Positions 23,678 to 31,241 of a DNA stretch of 42,104 nt are shown one piece after another. The DNA comes from an uncultured Clostridia bacterium. Lineage in GTDB: Bacteria; Bacillota; Clostridia; Christensenellales; UBA1242. The stretch spans positions 1 to 42,104 of the forward strand of contig CALVZK010000009.1 in assembly GCA_944372505.1 (NCBI GenBank), written 5' to 3'. The notes below the pieces were generated by a model. It saw only the letters and a list, made by a program, of their open reading frames with translations. It did not search any database and was not told where the DNA came from. Each line of letters begins with the position of its first letter. The stretch's first letter is position 1. A program made the translations under genes and the position numbers.

Positions 23678-24214
23678 TCACAATAAATACCAAATTACGC
23701 GTTTATTATTATTTCCAAATTTTATTATTGCATATAATAAAACACATATCTCAACAAAATCTAATATTGCATTTGTAAAAGTAAAATTTAAAATATTGTA
23801 AATAACAATAATTATGTTTGGAAGAACCATTAGTTTTCTAGTAAAAGAAATATTTTTTACAAACATGGCTATATTAAATAACTCATAAGCAATAATTGCA
23901 AGAATATCTATATTATTTTGAAACAACAAAATGCCGGAATAAAGATATAAAAACGCAAACATCAAATATAATAAAAATGGTGGATTTATATTTTTCTTTT
24001 CTAGCAAAAACAAAATAGTAACTCTAAATGTTGAAATAATTGTGTTTATCCCTCCAACAAAAACATTTAGGCACAAAAAAGATGCAGAATAGAAAACATT
24101 TGCAATAATTTGATAAGAAAGAAATGATTTTTTATTATTAAAATAATAAGAAAAGCATACAAGCACTAGTGCTATCAGCCCAAAAATTTGTGATAAAATA
24201 AAAGAAAATGACAT
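23678..24214 (-). CDS. YgjV family inner membrane protein
   Basis: A 178-residue protein with about six hydrophobic segments covering nearly its whole length. It matches the YgjV/Imp-YgjV pattern: early GLIALVLVCFSYYFNNKKSF, then NVFYSASFLCLNVFVGG and a central STFRVTILFLLEKKN. Function of the family is unknown. I start it at the ATG at 24214, which has GAGG 6 bases upstream; a GTG 15 bases earlier lies before that site. The start codon is inside a 13-bp inverted repeat (24206-24253) that may control translation. Confidence 0.82.
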   Translation of the reverse strand: MSFSFILSQIFGLIALVLVCFSYYFNNKKSFLSYQIIANVFYSASFLCLNVFVGGINTIISTFRVTILFLLEKKNINPPFLLYLMFAFLYLYSGILLFQNNIDILAIIAYELFNIAMFVKNISFTRKLMVLPNIIIVIYNILNFTFTNAILDFVEICVLLYAIIKFGNNNKRVIWYLL

Positions 24215-24253
24215 ATATGCCTCAAACACTTTCTAAAACAATATATGTCATTT
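24206..24253 (-). promoter_or_regulatory. Hairpin covering the ygjV start codon
   Basis: Perfect 13-bp arms AAATGACATATAT (24206-24218) and ATATATGTCATTT (24241-24253) flank a 22-base loop that contains the GAGG ribosome site. In the minus-strand mRNA the 3' arm includes the start ATG and the next codons. It could act as a translation switch, or as a terminator for the GNAT gene upstream. Confidence 0.5.
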
Positions 24254-24271
24254 AATATAAATATTTACAGT

Positions 24272-25117
24272 TTAAATAAATCGGTCATTATTTGTGACTA
24301 ACGATTTCATTTTCTCCTCGTTCAAATAATGATAAAAAGCAGAAAGTGGTAAAAATGCAAGATTAAGTTCTTCATGACTAAACTGATTTAGTTGGGGCAA
24401 AATGTCTTTTAATTTATTTTTACAATAATTTTCATAATCTCGATTTGTACCAACGAATTTAAAATAAGAAAGGACATTTTCGTTTAAATCGTCAAATTTA
24501 ATTTTGGATAATATTTTTTGGCAAATTAAAAATTCATGGCTGGATAAAATATCATTTACTTGAATTTCATCCCCTATTTTAAGCAACTTTGCTTTTTCAA
24601 TATTTAATTTTAGAGAATTATCTGCATTATCAATTTCAAAAGTTTCTTTTAAAAAATATCCTAAAGATTGTATAAAATCATTAGAATATTTATACATAAA
24701 ATAAGAAACGCAATTGTCGTTAGATTTAGTGCAAATAAAATTTTTCTTTAAATATAAATTTCTTGCATCAAGATTTTTAGCATCAACTACTAAATAATAA
24801 TTACCATAACCATTTTTTGTAGCATATTGCTGAACTTTATCTAATAATAAAGATCCTACGCCCTTTTTTCTATATGCAGCATCTACAAATACTAAACTTA
24901 TATACAACTGATCACATTCATCTTCTAGAGAGGCAAATCCTATCATATTCCCAAAATTATCATAAGCCCCGATGACTACTTTTCCATCGCTAAAATCTAT
25001 ATATTCGTTTTCATCAAAAATATAAGCATATTCACAATCTTCAAGCAAATTTCTAAAACATCTTCGATCTTCTTCAGACATGTATTCTACATTTGTTAAA
25101 ATTTTAGTTCTATACAT
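24272..25117 (-). CDS. GNAT-family N-acetyltransferase with C-terminal extension
   Basis: Residues about 1-150 are a GNAT domain: GKVVIGAYDNFGNMIGFASL near 45-64, ISLVFVDAAYRKKGVGSLLLDKVQQYA near 73-99 with the acetyl-CoA loop RKKGVGS, and VDAKNLDARNLYLKKNF near 111-127. About 130 further residues are helical and unassigned. The gene is the last of the holB-yaaT-trmN6 operon: its ATG lies 11 bases after the trmN6 stop, with AAGGACG as the ribosome site. Substrate unknown. Confidence 0.82.
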   Translation of the reverse strand: MYRTKILTNVEYMSEEDRRCFRNLLEDCEYAYIFDENEYIDFSDGKVVIGAYDNFGNMIGFASLEDECDQLYISLVFVDAAYRKKGVGSLLLDKVQQYATKNGYGNYYLVVDAKNLDARNLYLKKNFICTKSNDNCVSYFMYKYSNDFIQSLGYFLKETFEIDNADNSLKLNIEKAKLLKIGDEIQVNDILSSHEFLICQKILSKIKFDDLNENVLSYFKFVGTNRDYENYCKNKLKDILPQLNQFSHEELNLAFLPLSAFYHYLNEEKMKSLVTNNDRFI

Positions 25118-25130
25118 TTTTATTCGTCCT

Positions 25131-25862
25131 TCACTTTACAAAATATTTTGTTTGTAAAGTCTTTATATATTCTCCAGTTTTGTCATTTGTAATTAAATTA
25201 GGTAAAACATTTACCCCATGTTTACCACCTTTAACAGCCTCTATAATGACAAGAATGATTTTCCCCTTGCCATTTTCAGTAAAAAACATCCTCTTAGGTT
25301 CCAAATTACTCTCTACTAACATGTGAATCAGTTCACATGCCCTAGTAGCCGAATAAACTACATAAAATTTCCCACCAAATTTTAAAAGATTAAATGCTGT
25401 TTTACACAAATCATCAATAGGTAAATTATGATCGTGTCTAGCGTTATTTCTGATTGAATTAACAGATTTAAAATCACTGGTCATATATGGAGGATTAGAA
25501 AAGACAACATCAAAAGCTTCCTTTTCAAAATATTGATTATAATTTCTAACATCATCATTAATTATTGAAACTTTTTCCTCTAATTTATTAATCAAAATAT
25601 TTTTTTCTGCAAGTCTAGCCATTTCACCTTGTAATTCAAAAGCATAAATGTTTTGAAAAGAGGTTTTAGCACTTAAAAGAACAGGTATTACTCCACAACC
25701 AGTTCCTATTTCAACACATTTATCATTATTCTTTAAACTGATAAAATTTGCTAAAATTACAGAATCTGATGTAAAAGTATAATAATTTTTATTTTGTATA
25801 ATTTTTAATCCTTTACATTGTAAATCCTCAATTCTTTCTCCGTCTTCAAGATTAATTTTCAT
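25131..25862 (-). CDS. trmN6: tRNA1(Val) (adenine(37)-N6)-methyltransferase-like protein
   Basis: The 243-residue Rossmann methyltransferase has the SAM motif CVEIGTGCGVIPVLLS near 45-60 and the adenine-N6 motif FSNPPYMTSDF near 121-131. This is the YfiC/YabB class that modifies A37 of tRNA1(Val). The position directly after yaaT is the classical Bacillota order (holB-yaaT-yabA-yabB), with yabA missing here. I start it at the ATG at 25862, 5 bases after AAGGAG; a GTG two codons earlier overlaps the yaaT stop. The yaaT TGA and this ATG are only 2 bases apart, so translation is coupled. Confidence 0.88.
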   Translation of the reverse strand: MKINLEDGERIEDLQCKGLKIIQNKNYYTFTSDSVILANFISLKNNDKCVEIGTGCGVIPVLLSAKTSFQNIYAFELQGEMARLAEKNILINKLEEKVSIINDDVRNYNQYFEKEAFDVVFSNPPYMTSDFKSVNSIRNNARHDHNLPIDDLCKTAFNLLKFGGKFYVVYSATRACELIHMLVESNLEPKRMFFTENGKGKIILVIIEAVKGGKHGVNVLPNLITNDKTGEYIKTLQTKYFVK

Positions 25863-25864
25863 TT

Positions 25865-26683
25865 TCACTCCTTATTAATAATCTTTATTTCATTAATTGG
25901 ATAATCAATAATTTCGCTAGTTGTTTCTGTTTGAAACTTTACAGAAACAATTTTTTTAAGTATATCATTATATACGACTTTTCCTTCACCATCTTTAGTA
26001 ACAACTTTACTATTTACTTTAGGCATTTCCTTCAAAGTATCAACATAATACTGGTTTTCATATGCCAAACAGCAAAGCATTTTTCCACATAACCCACTAA
26101 TAGAATTTGGATTTAAACTTAACCCTTGATTTTTTGCCATCTTAATAGAAATATGGTCATTGATACCAAATCCTTTATGGCAACAACATATTTGTCCACA
26201 AGGACCAAATCCTCCTAAAATTCTTGTAGCATCTCTAGGCCCAATTTGTCTAAGTTCTATTCTAACTTTATACTTTTCCGCCAAAACCTTAACCAAATCA
26301 CGAAAATCCACCCTATCTTCAGAAGTGAAATTAATAGTAAGGCGGGAAAAATTATAATTAGACTCTACCGAAATAACTTTCATTGGCAAATTTTCTTTAC
26401 GAATTAAATCTCTAACTTCTGGTAATAATTTTTGTGCTTTTAAATAATTAGATTCCCCTTCCTCAATTTCTTTTTCATTAGCAATTTTAATAACGTTTTT
26501 AAGAGGCTCTGAAAGTGTAGAAGCATCAACCATTTCTGCTTCATTTACAATTGTAACAATATCTTTTCCTTTTTCGGTTTCAACTATAACTTTATCGTTA
26601 AGATGCAAGTTTAAACCATTAGGGCTAAAATAATAACCATGATTTCCTCCCCTAAATTTAGCTGTAACAACTTCTATCTGCAT
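25865..26683 (-). CDS. ricT: RicT/YaaT, PSP1-domain regulatory protein
   Basis: A 272-residue PSP1 protein. Two Cys clusters are intact: GPCGQICCCHKGF near 167-179 and GLCGKMLCCLAYE near 204-216. In Bacillus subtilis these residues belong to the RicA-RicF-RicT complex, which holds Fe-S clusters and helps RNase Y processing and developmental decisions. Other recognisable parts are the start VVTAKFRGGNHGYYF and LRQIGPRDATRILGG near 150-164. It overlaps holB by 10 bases and has GGAGG 10 bases before its ATG within the holB end, so it is translated in an operon. Confidence 0.93.
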   Translation of the reverse strand: MQIEVVTAKFRGGNHGYYFSPNGLNLHLNDKVIVETEKGKDIVTIVNEAEMVDASTLSEPLKNVIKIANEKEIEEGESNYLKAQKLLPEVRDLIRKENLPMKVISVESNYNFSRLTINFTSEDRVDFRDLVKVLAEKYKVRIELRQIGPRDATRILGGFGPCGQICCCHKGFGINDHISIKMAKNQGLSLNPNSISGLCGKMLCCLAYENQYYVDTLKEMPKVNSKVVTKDGEGKVVYNDILKKIVSVKFQTETTSEIIDYPINEIKIINKE

Positions 26684-27630
26684 AAATATTTAACCTCCAA
26701 AATATCAAGTAATAAATTTTCAATAACTATTGAAAAATTAGTATTAAAATTTAAAGTTTTACTTGTATTATCTAGCAATTTTTGTATTTCACATATGGAT
26801 TTAATTGTATAAGATTCGCATTTATCTTCCAAAAATGAAGAATATTGAGTTAAATGAATCAAATTTTTTTCCCCCGTTTTAAGAATTAATAAATCTTCTA
26901 AAATCAAAAGCAAAATTTCTATAATCAAATTTATATGTTCTTTATAGGCTGAAACTTGCTTGGAATAATTTAAAATCTGTTTGCTGTTATCCATTTTAGT
27001 TAAAATAGATAAAGAGAGATTAAAAATCTGTTCAAAGTTTTGCGTATTATCTAAATTTATAGCTTTCGCAACATAGCCATCACTAATTGCCGAAATAGTT
27101 AAGGACTGATTTTTATTAAGCAAAAGTTCTTCAATTTTATTTGTAGGTAATTTCCCAAGTTCTTTTTTATAACACCTTGATCTAATGGTCGGAAGAACAA
27201 GATTTAAATTTTGACAAGTTAAAATAAATATAACACCTTTAGGTGGTTCTTCCAAAATTTTAAGTAATTTATTCTGAGCAGCTTCCATTGAATTATCAAT
27301 ATTACGAATAATAAAAATCTTTTTATCCGCTGAAATTGGTTTAACAAAACTTTCAAAAGTTATTTCTTCACTATCTGATACTAAAAGTTTTTCTTTTGTA
27401 GGATAAATTTTCACATCAGGATGAGTCCCCGCCTGTAACTTTTTAAAATGATCATTTTTTTCGAAAACTCCATCATTAACAAACGAAATTGATAACAACT
27501 TTGCAAAATTAAAAGCATAGTCGCCATCTCTACAAATTAATAATAAAGATTTAGGCGCTTTTGAAAGCTTAATCTCATCACATAACAAATTAAAATCTTT
27601 AGATTCAGCAATTACATCTTCTAATGTCAT
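26674..27630 (-). CDS. holB: DNA polymerase III subunit delta'
   Basis: A 318-residue clamp-loader subunit. The region around IFIIRNIDNSMEAAQNKLLKILEEPPKGVIFILT (near 105-138) and TIRSRCYKK (near 148-156, the SRC motif) is typical of delta'. The P-loop is not conserved (LLLICRDGDYAFNFAKLL), as usual for this non-hydrolysing subunit. There are no zinc-binding cysteines like those of E. coli delta'. It is first in the operon with ricT, trmN6 and the GNAT gene. The ATG has no Shine-Dalgarno sequence but AT-rich promoter-like sequence right before it, so a leaderless start is possible. Confidence 0.92.
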   Translation of the reverse strand: MTLEDVIAESKDFNLLCDEIKLSKAPKSLLLICRDGDYAFNFAKLLSISFVNDGVFEKNDHFKKLQAGTHPDVKIYPTKEKLLVSDSEEITFESFVKPISADKKIFIIRNIDNSMEAAQNKLLKILEEPPKGVIFILTCQNLNLVLPTIRSRCYKKELGKLPTNKIEELLLNKNQSLTISAISDGYVAKAINLDNTQNFEQIFNLSLSILTKMDNSKQILNYSKQVSAYKEHINLIIEILLLILEDLLILKTGEKNLIHLTQYSSFLEDKCESYTIKSICEIQKLLDNTSKTLNFNTNFSIVIENLLLDILEVKYLCR

Positions 27631-27698
27631 GAAATAATAATAACATAAATTTAATTTAAAGTAAAATAATATTTTGTTTAAAGAAAAATTATAAAAAA

Positions 27699-27728
27699 AA
27701 TAAAAAGCCTTATAATTTAAGCCTTTTT
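27699..27728 (-). terminator. Terminator after the P-type ATPase gene
   Basis: An imperfect stem AAAAAG-C-CTTA / TAAG-C-CTTTTT with one mismatch touches the stop codon at 27727. A T8 run follows on the minus strand. Confidence 0.65.
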
Positions 27729-30342
27729 ATTTTCTATATTTCATTTTTAAAAAATATTTTTCTAAAAATTTGTAAAATTCTCCTATTAACAACATACTTG
27801 CAGAAAGCCCTAAAACAATTCCCCATTGCATACCATTTAAATTAGTTAAACCCAATATATTTCCCAAAGGAGTTAACTCTAATAATGCAGATAAACCAAA
27901 ACAAAAACCAATCGCTAACAAAAAGAATTTATTTTTAAAAGGTTTTGATTTTATAAAATAAGCATTAGTTCTCATAGACGCAAGATAAAACATTTGAACT
28001 ATGTTTAATGTATAGAACCCCATGCTCATAGCTACAGCTTCGCTAAAAAACTCTACTCCTATTACATAACTAGCGACAACTAATAAAGTTTGACAAAGTC
28101 CCAAAATTGCTATCGAAAATCCTACGCCGTTAGAAAATAATGATTTTTTCTTATCTCGAGGAGGAACAGACATCAAATCATTTTCTGGGATTTCTAATCC
28201 TAGAGCAATAGCAGGAAAAGAATCGGTAATTAAATTAACAAACAAAATTTGAACAGGCAACAAAAATACCAAATGAGGATAAATAATTGTAATAATAAAA
28301 AGAGAAAATAATTCTGCCATGTTAGCCGAGAAAAGAAATTTAACAGTTTTTTGAATATTTTGATATATTTTTCGACCTTCTTCAACTGCTATGACAATAG
28401 TTGCAAAATTGTCATCAGTAACAATTATATCACTAACTTGTTTTGCAACATCAGTTCCGCTTTTCCCCATGCCAATTCCAATATCGGCTTTTTTAATACT
28501 AGGGGCATCATTTACTCCATCTCCAGTCATGGCGACAACGTGCCCTTTTTTCTTAAAGGCGGAAACTATTCTTACCTTATCTTCAGGAGAAACTCTAGCA
28601 AATATTGAATAATTTTCAATTTTTTCAAAAAGTTCTTCGTCACTCATTTTCGCCATTTCTTCTCCTGTTATAACAGAAGAGGCATTTTTTGCAAGTCCAA
28701 CTTCTTTAGCTATTGCCAATGCGGTTTGACTATAATCTCCAGTAATCATTACTGGTCTCATTCCAGCAAGTTTACATTTTTTTACAGCATCTTTAATTTC
28801 TTCTCTAGGCGGATCAATCATTCCAATAAGGCCTATAAAGATAAGATCTTTTTCATTCAACATTTTATCTTTTTCAACTTCGTTATAAGCAAAGGCAAGG
28901 ACCCTCAATGCTTTTGTCGTCATAAAATCATTTGCATTTAATATAATTTTCTTTTCTTTTTCATCTAAAGGAATAACCTTCCCCTCTTTCAAGATTCTAT
29001 TACATTTAGATAAAATTTTGTCTAAAGCACCTTTACAATAAATAAAATTATCTTTTTCTCCCTTAATTAAAACACTCATTATTTTTTTATTACTATCAAA
29101 AGGATTTTCATCTAGTCTCTTTTGGGTTGAGAATGTACTAAAATCATAACCCATCTTATAAGCAAAATTAACAAGAGCTTTTTCTGTTGGATCACCTATT
29201 TGATCATTTAGGGAAGAATCATTACATAAAACAGAACAATCTAATAGCTTTTCAAACTCTAAATCTTTAACAAATCTTTTTTCTATAACTTTACCATTAT
29301 ACATAACAGAAGTTACAGACATTTTATTTTGAGTAATTGTTCCAGTTTTGTCAGAACAAATAACATCACAACAACCCAAGGTCTCTACTGAATGAAGACG
29401 CCTAACAATTGCTTTTTGTTTTGCAAGTTTGGCAACTCCAAAACTCATAATAATAGTAATAACTGCTGGCATACTTTCAGGAATAGCTGCAACAGCAATA
29501 GCCACTGAAGTCAAAAAAGCGTCCATAATATTAGAAGGATCAATTATTAATTCAATAATAAAAGTAATAATAGCAACTGCAAGTACTAAATAAGTTAGAA
29601 CTTTTCCAACATCTTTAATACTTTTTTGTAATGGAGCCATTTCTTTTTGACTATCTTTTATAGCACTAGCAATTTTGCCAAATTCAGTATCATTTCCAAT
29701 TGCAGTGACAATGCCTAATCCCCTCCCGCTAGACACAACAGTTCCTTTGTATGCCATATTTTTTCTATCTGCTAAAGGAACATTTTCTAAAGAGATTTCA
29801 TCACAATGCTTTTGAACTTCTCTACTTTCCCCTGTTAAAGAAGATTCGTCGATGTATAATTTTTGAGATTCAATAAGTCTTAAATCAGCCGAAACAATAT
29901 CTCCTGCACTAAGACAAACAATATCTCCAACAACCAAATCGCATGTATTAATTTTAAAAACACTCCCATTTCTAATAACTGTAGTTTGTGGTTGAACAAT
30001 TTTATTCAAAGCATCAAGAGCTTTTTCAGCTTTATACTCTTGTACAACACCAAAAACAGCATTCATAATAACAATGAAAAGAATAATACATCCGTCAATT
30101 ATTTCACTACCGCTTTTTTCAAAAATACCAATAAAAATAGAAATTCCACTGGCTACAAGCAAAATTATAATCATAAGATCAAAAAACTGCTCAAAAAACT
30201 TACTAACGATGCCATGCTTTTTTAAATCATCGTCAGTATCTGACCTTATTCGCTCTTTTACTTGTCCCAATGTTAACCCATTAAAATTAGAGTTTAACTC
30301 AGTCAAAGTTTCATTTATAGATTTATTATAAAAATTCTTCAC
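27727..30342 (-). CDS. Cation-transporting P-type ATPase, Ca2+ (PMCA/SERCA) type
   Basis: An 871-residue P2-type pump: actuator loop SSLTGES near 155-161, phosphorylation site CSDKTGTITQNKMSV near 316-330, TGD and TGDGVNDAPSIKKADIGIGMG in the hinge, and about ten membrane helices. Helix 4 reads AAIPESMPAV (a PEGLP variant) and helix 6 reads NLITDSFPAIALGLE, the carboxylate pattern of Ca2+ pumps. It exports cytosolic Ca2+ or a similar cation. I choose GTG at 30342: AAGGATT lies 5 bases upstream and the upstream uppP gene ends at 30353, so the two form an operon. Mn2+ specificity cannot be excluded. Confidence 0.9.
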   Translation of the reverse strand: MKNFYNKSINETLTELNSNFNGLTLGQVKERIRSDTDDDLKKHGIVSKFFEQFFDLMIIILLVASGISIFIGIFEKSGSEIIDGCIILFIVIMNAVFGVVQEYKAEKALDALNKIVQPQTTVIRNGSVFKINTCDLVVGDIVCLSAGDIVSADLRLIESQKLYIDESSLTGESREVQKHCDEISLENVPLADRKNMAYKGTVVSSGRGLGIVTAIGNDTEFGKIASAIKDSQKEMAPLQKSIKDVGKVLTYLVLAVAIITFIIELIIDPSNIMDAFLTSVAIAVAAIPESMPAVITIIMSFGVAKLAKQKAIVRRLHSVETLGCCDVICSDKTGTITQNKMSVTSVMYNGKVIEKRFVKDLEFEKLLDCSVLCNDSSLNDQIGDPTEKALVNFAYKMGYDFSTFSTQKRLDENPFDSNKKIMSVLIKGEKDNFIYCKGALDKILSKCNRILKEGKVIPLDEKEKKIILNANDFMTTKALRVLAFAYNEVEKDKMLNEKDLIFIGLIGMIDPPREEIKDAVKKCKLAGMRPVMITGDYSQTALAIAKEVGLAKNASSVITGEEMAKMSDEELFEKIENYSIFARVSPEDKVRIVSAFKKKGHVVAMTGDGVNDAPSIKKADIGIGMGKSGTDVAKQVSDIIVTDDNFATIVIAVEEGRKIYQNIQKTVKFLFSANMAELFSLFIITIIYPHLVFLLPVQILFVNLITDSFPAIALGLEIPENDLMSVPPRDKKKSLFSNGVGFSIAILGLCQTLLVVASYVIGVEFFSEAVAMSMGFYTLNIVQMFYLASMRTNAYFIKSKPFKNKFFLLAIGFCFGLSALLELTPLGNILGLTNLNGMQWGIVLGLSASMLLIGEFYKFLEKYFLKMKYRK

Positions 30343-30352
30343 ACTAATCCTT

Positions 30353-31123
30353 TTAAACAATAAAGAAAGATACCAAAGAAATAAGTAATAAATAAGCAAT
30401 AAAATATTTAAAGTTTATTTTACTTGTAAAATTAATCATCATTTTTATACTTAACAAACCAACCACAAAAGCTATAATAAATGCTAAAATTGTGCCTAGA
30501 ATATTGATACTAATAGTCTGCTTGTTAATTATTATTTCTCCAATTTCCATAATCATTGATAAAATAATGATTGGCACACTCATCAAAAACGAAAATTTAG
30601 CAACTTCTTTTTTTTCTCCTCCCTGTAATAGTCCAGCACAGATAGTTGTCCCCGAGCGAGAAATTCCTGGGAAAACCGCTAATCCTTGAGCAACACCCAT
30701 AGTAATTACTGTCTTTGTTGAAAAATAAGATGTAGAAGAAAATTTCTCCCTTTTTTTGTATACAAACTCACTTACTCCTAAAAAAAATGAGCTTATTAAA
30801 AAAGCAAATGGCAAGAAAGTTCCTTCAAAAGAGGTATTAATTATTGGCATTAACACGATAACAATTAAACAAGTAGGAAATGTTGCTATACATATATCAA
30901 TACTTTCTTTTGAAAAAGGATGTTTTATTATGTGCCAAATATCCTTTTTAAAAACAACAATTATTGAAAGTAGTGTTGCAACATGCAAAAGTATGCTTAC
31001 AAATAAAGAGTTGTCCATTCCAAATAAATTTGATAAGAGAACCAAATGACCACTAGAAGAAACCGGCAAAAACTCGCATAATCCCTGAACCAAACCTAAC
31101 AAAGCTAAAGCAAAAATTTCCAA
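30353..31123 (-). CDS. uppP: Undecaprenyl-diphosphatase (BacA type)
   Basis: A 256-residue polytopic enzyme with both family motifs: GLVQGLCEFLPVSSSGHLVL (residues about 10-29) and ITMGVAQGLAVFPGISRSGTTI (near 139-160). These form the active site that removes one phosphate from undecaprenyl diphosphate to recycle the cell-wall lipid carrier. It also gives bacitracin resistance when overproduced. The best start is TTG at 31123, with GGGAGGG about 6 bases upstream; upstream in-frame codons read unlike the family. It is followed 11 bases later by the Ca2+-type ATPase gene. Confidence 0.92.
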   Translation of the reverse strand: MEIFALALLGLVQGLCEFLPVSSSGHLVLLSNLFGMDNSLFVSILLHVATLLSIIVVFKKDIWHIIKHPFSKESIDICIATFPTCLIVIVLMPIINTSFEGTFLPFAFLISSFFLGVSEFVYKKREKFSSTSYFSTKTVITMGVAQGLAVFPGISRSGTTICAGLLQGGEKKEVAKFSFLMSVPIIILSMIMEIGEIIINKQTISINILGTILAFIIAFVVGLLSIKMMINFTSKINFKYFIAYLLLISLVSFFIV

Positions 31124-31192
31124 GTTTGCCCTCCCATAAATTATTATACAAACACACAATAGGTTTTATTACTAATGGAAACATTTTAAAAT

Positions 31193-31221
31193 AAAAAGAG
31201 CGATATTAAATCACTCTTTTT
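31193..31221 (-). terminator. Terminator of the AT-hook membrane protein gene
   Basis: The stem AAAAAGAG-C-GAT / ATC-A-CTCTTTTT with one mismatch starts about 20 bases after the stop at 31242. TTTTTATTTT follows on the minus strand. Confidence 0.7.
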
Positions 31222-31241
31222 AATAATTTGTAAATTTTGAA

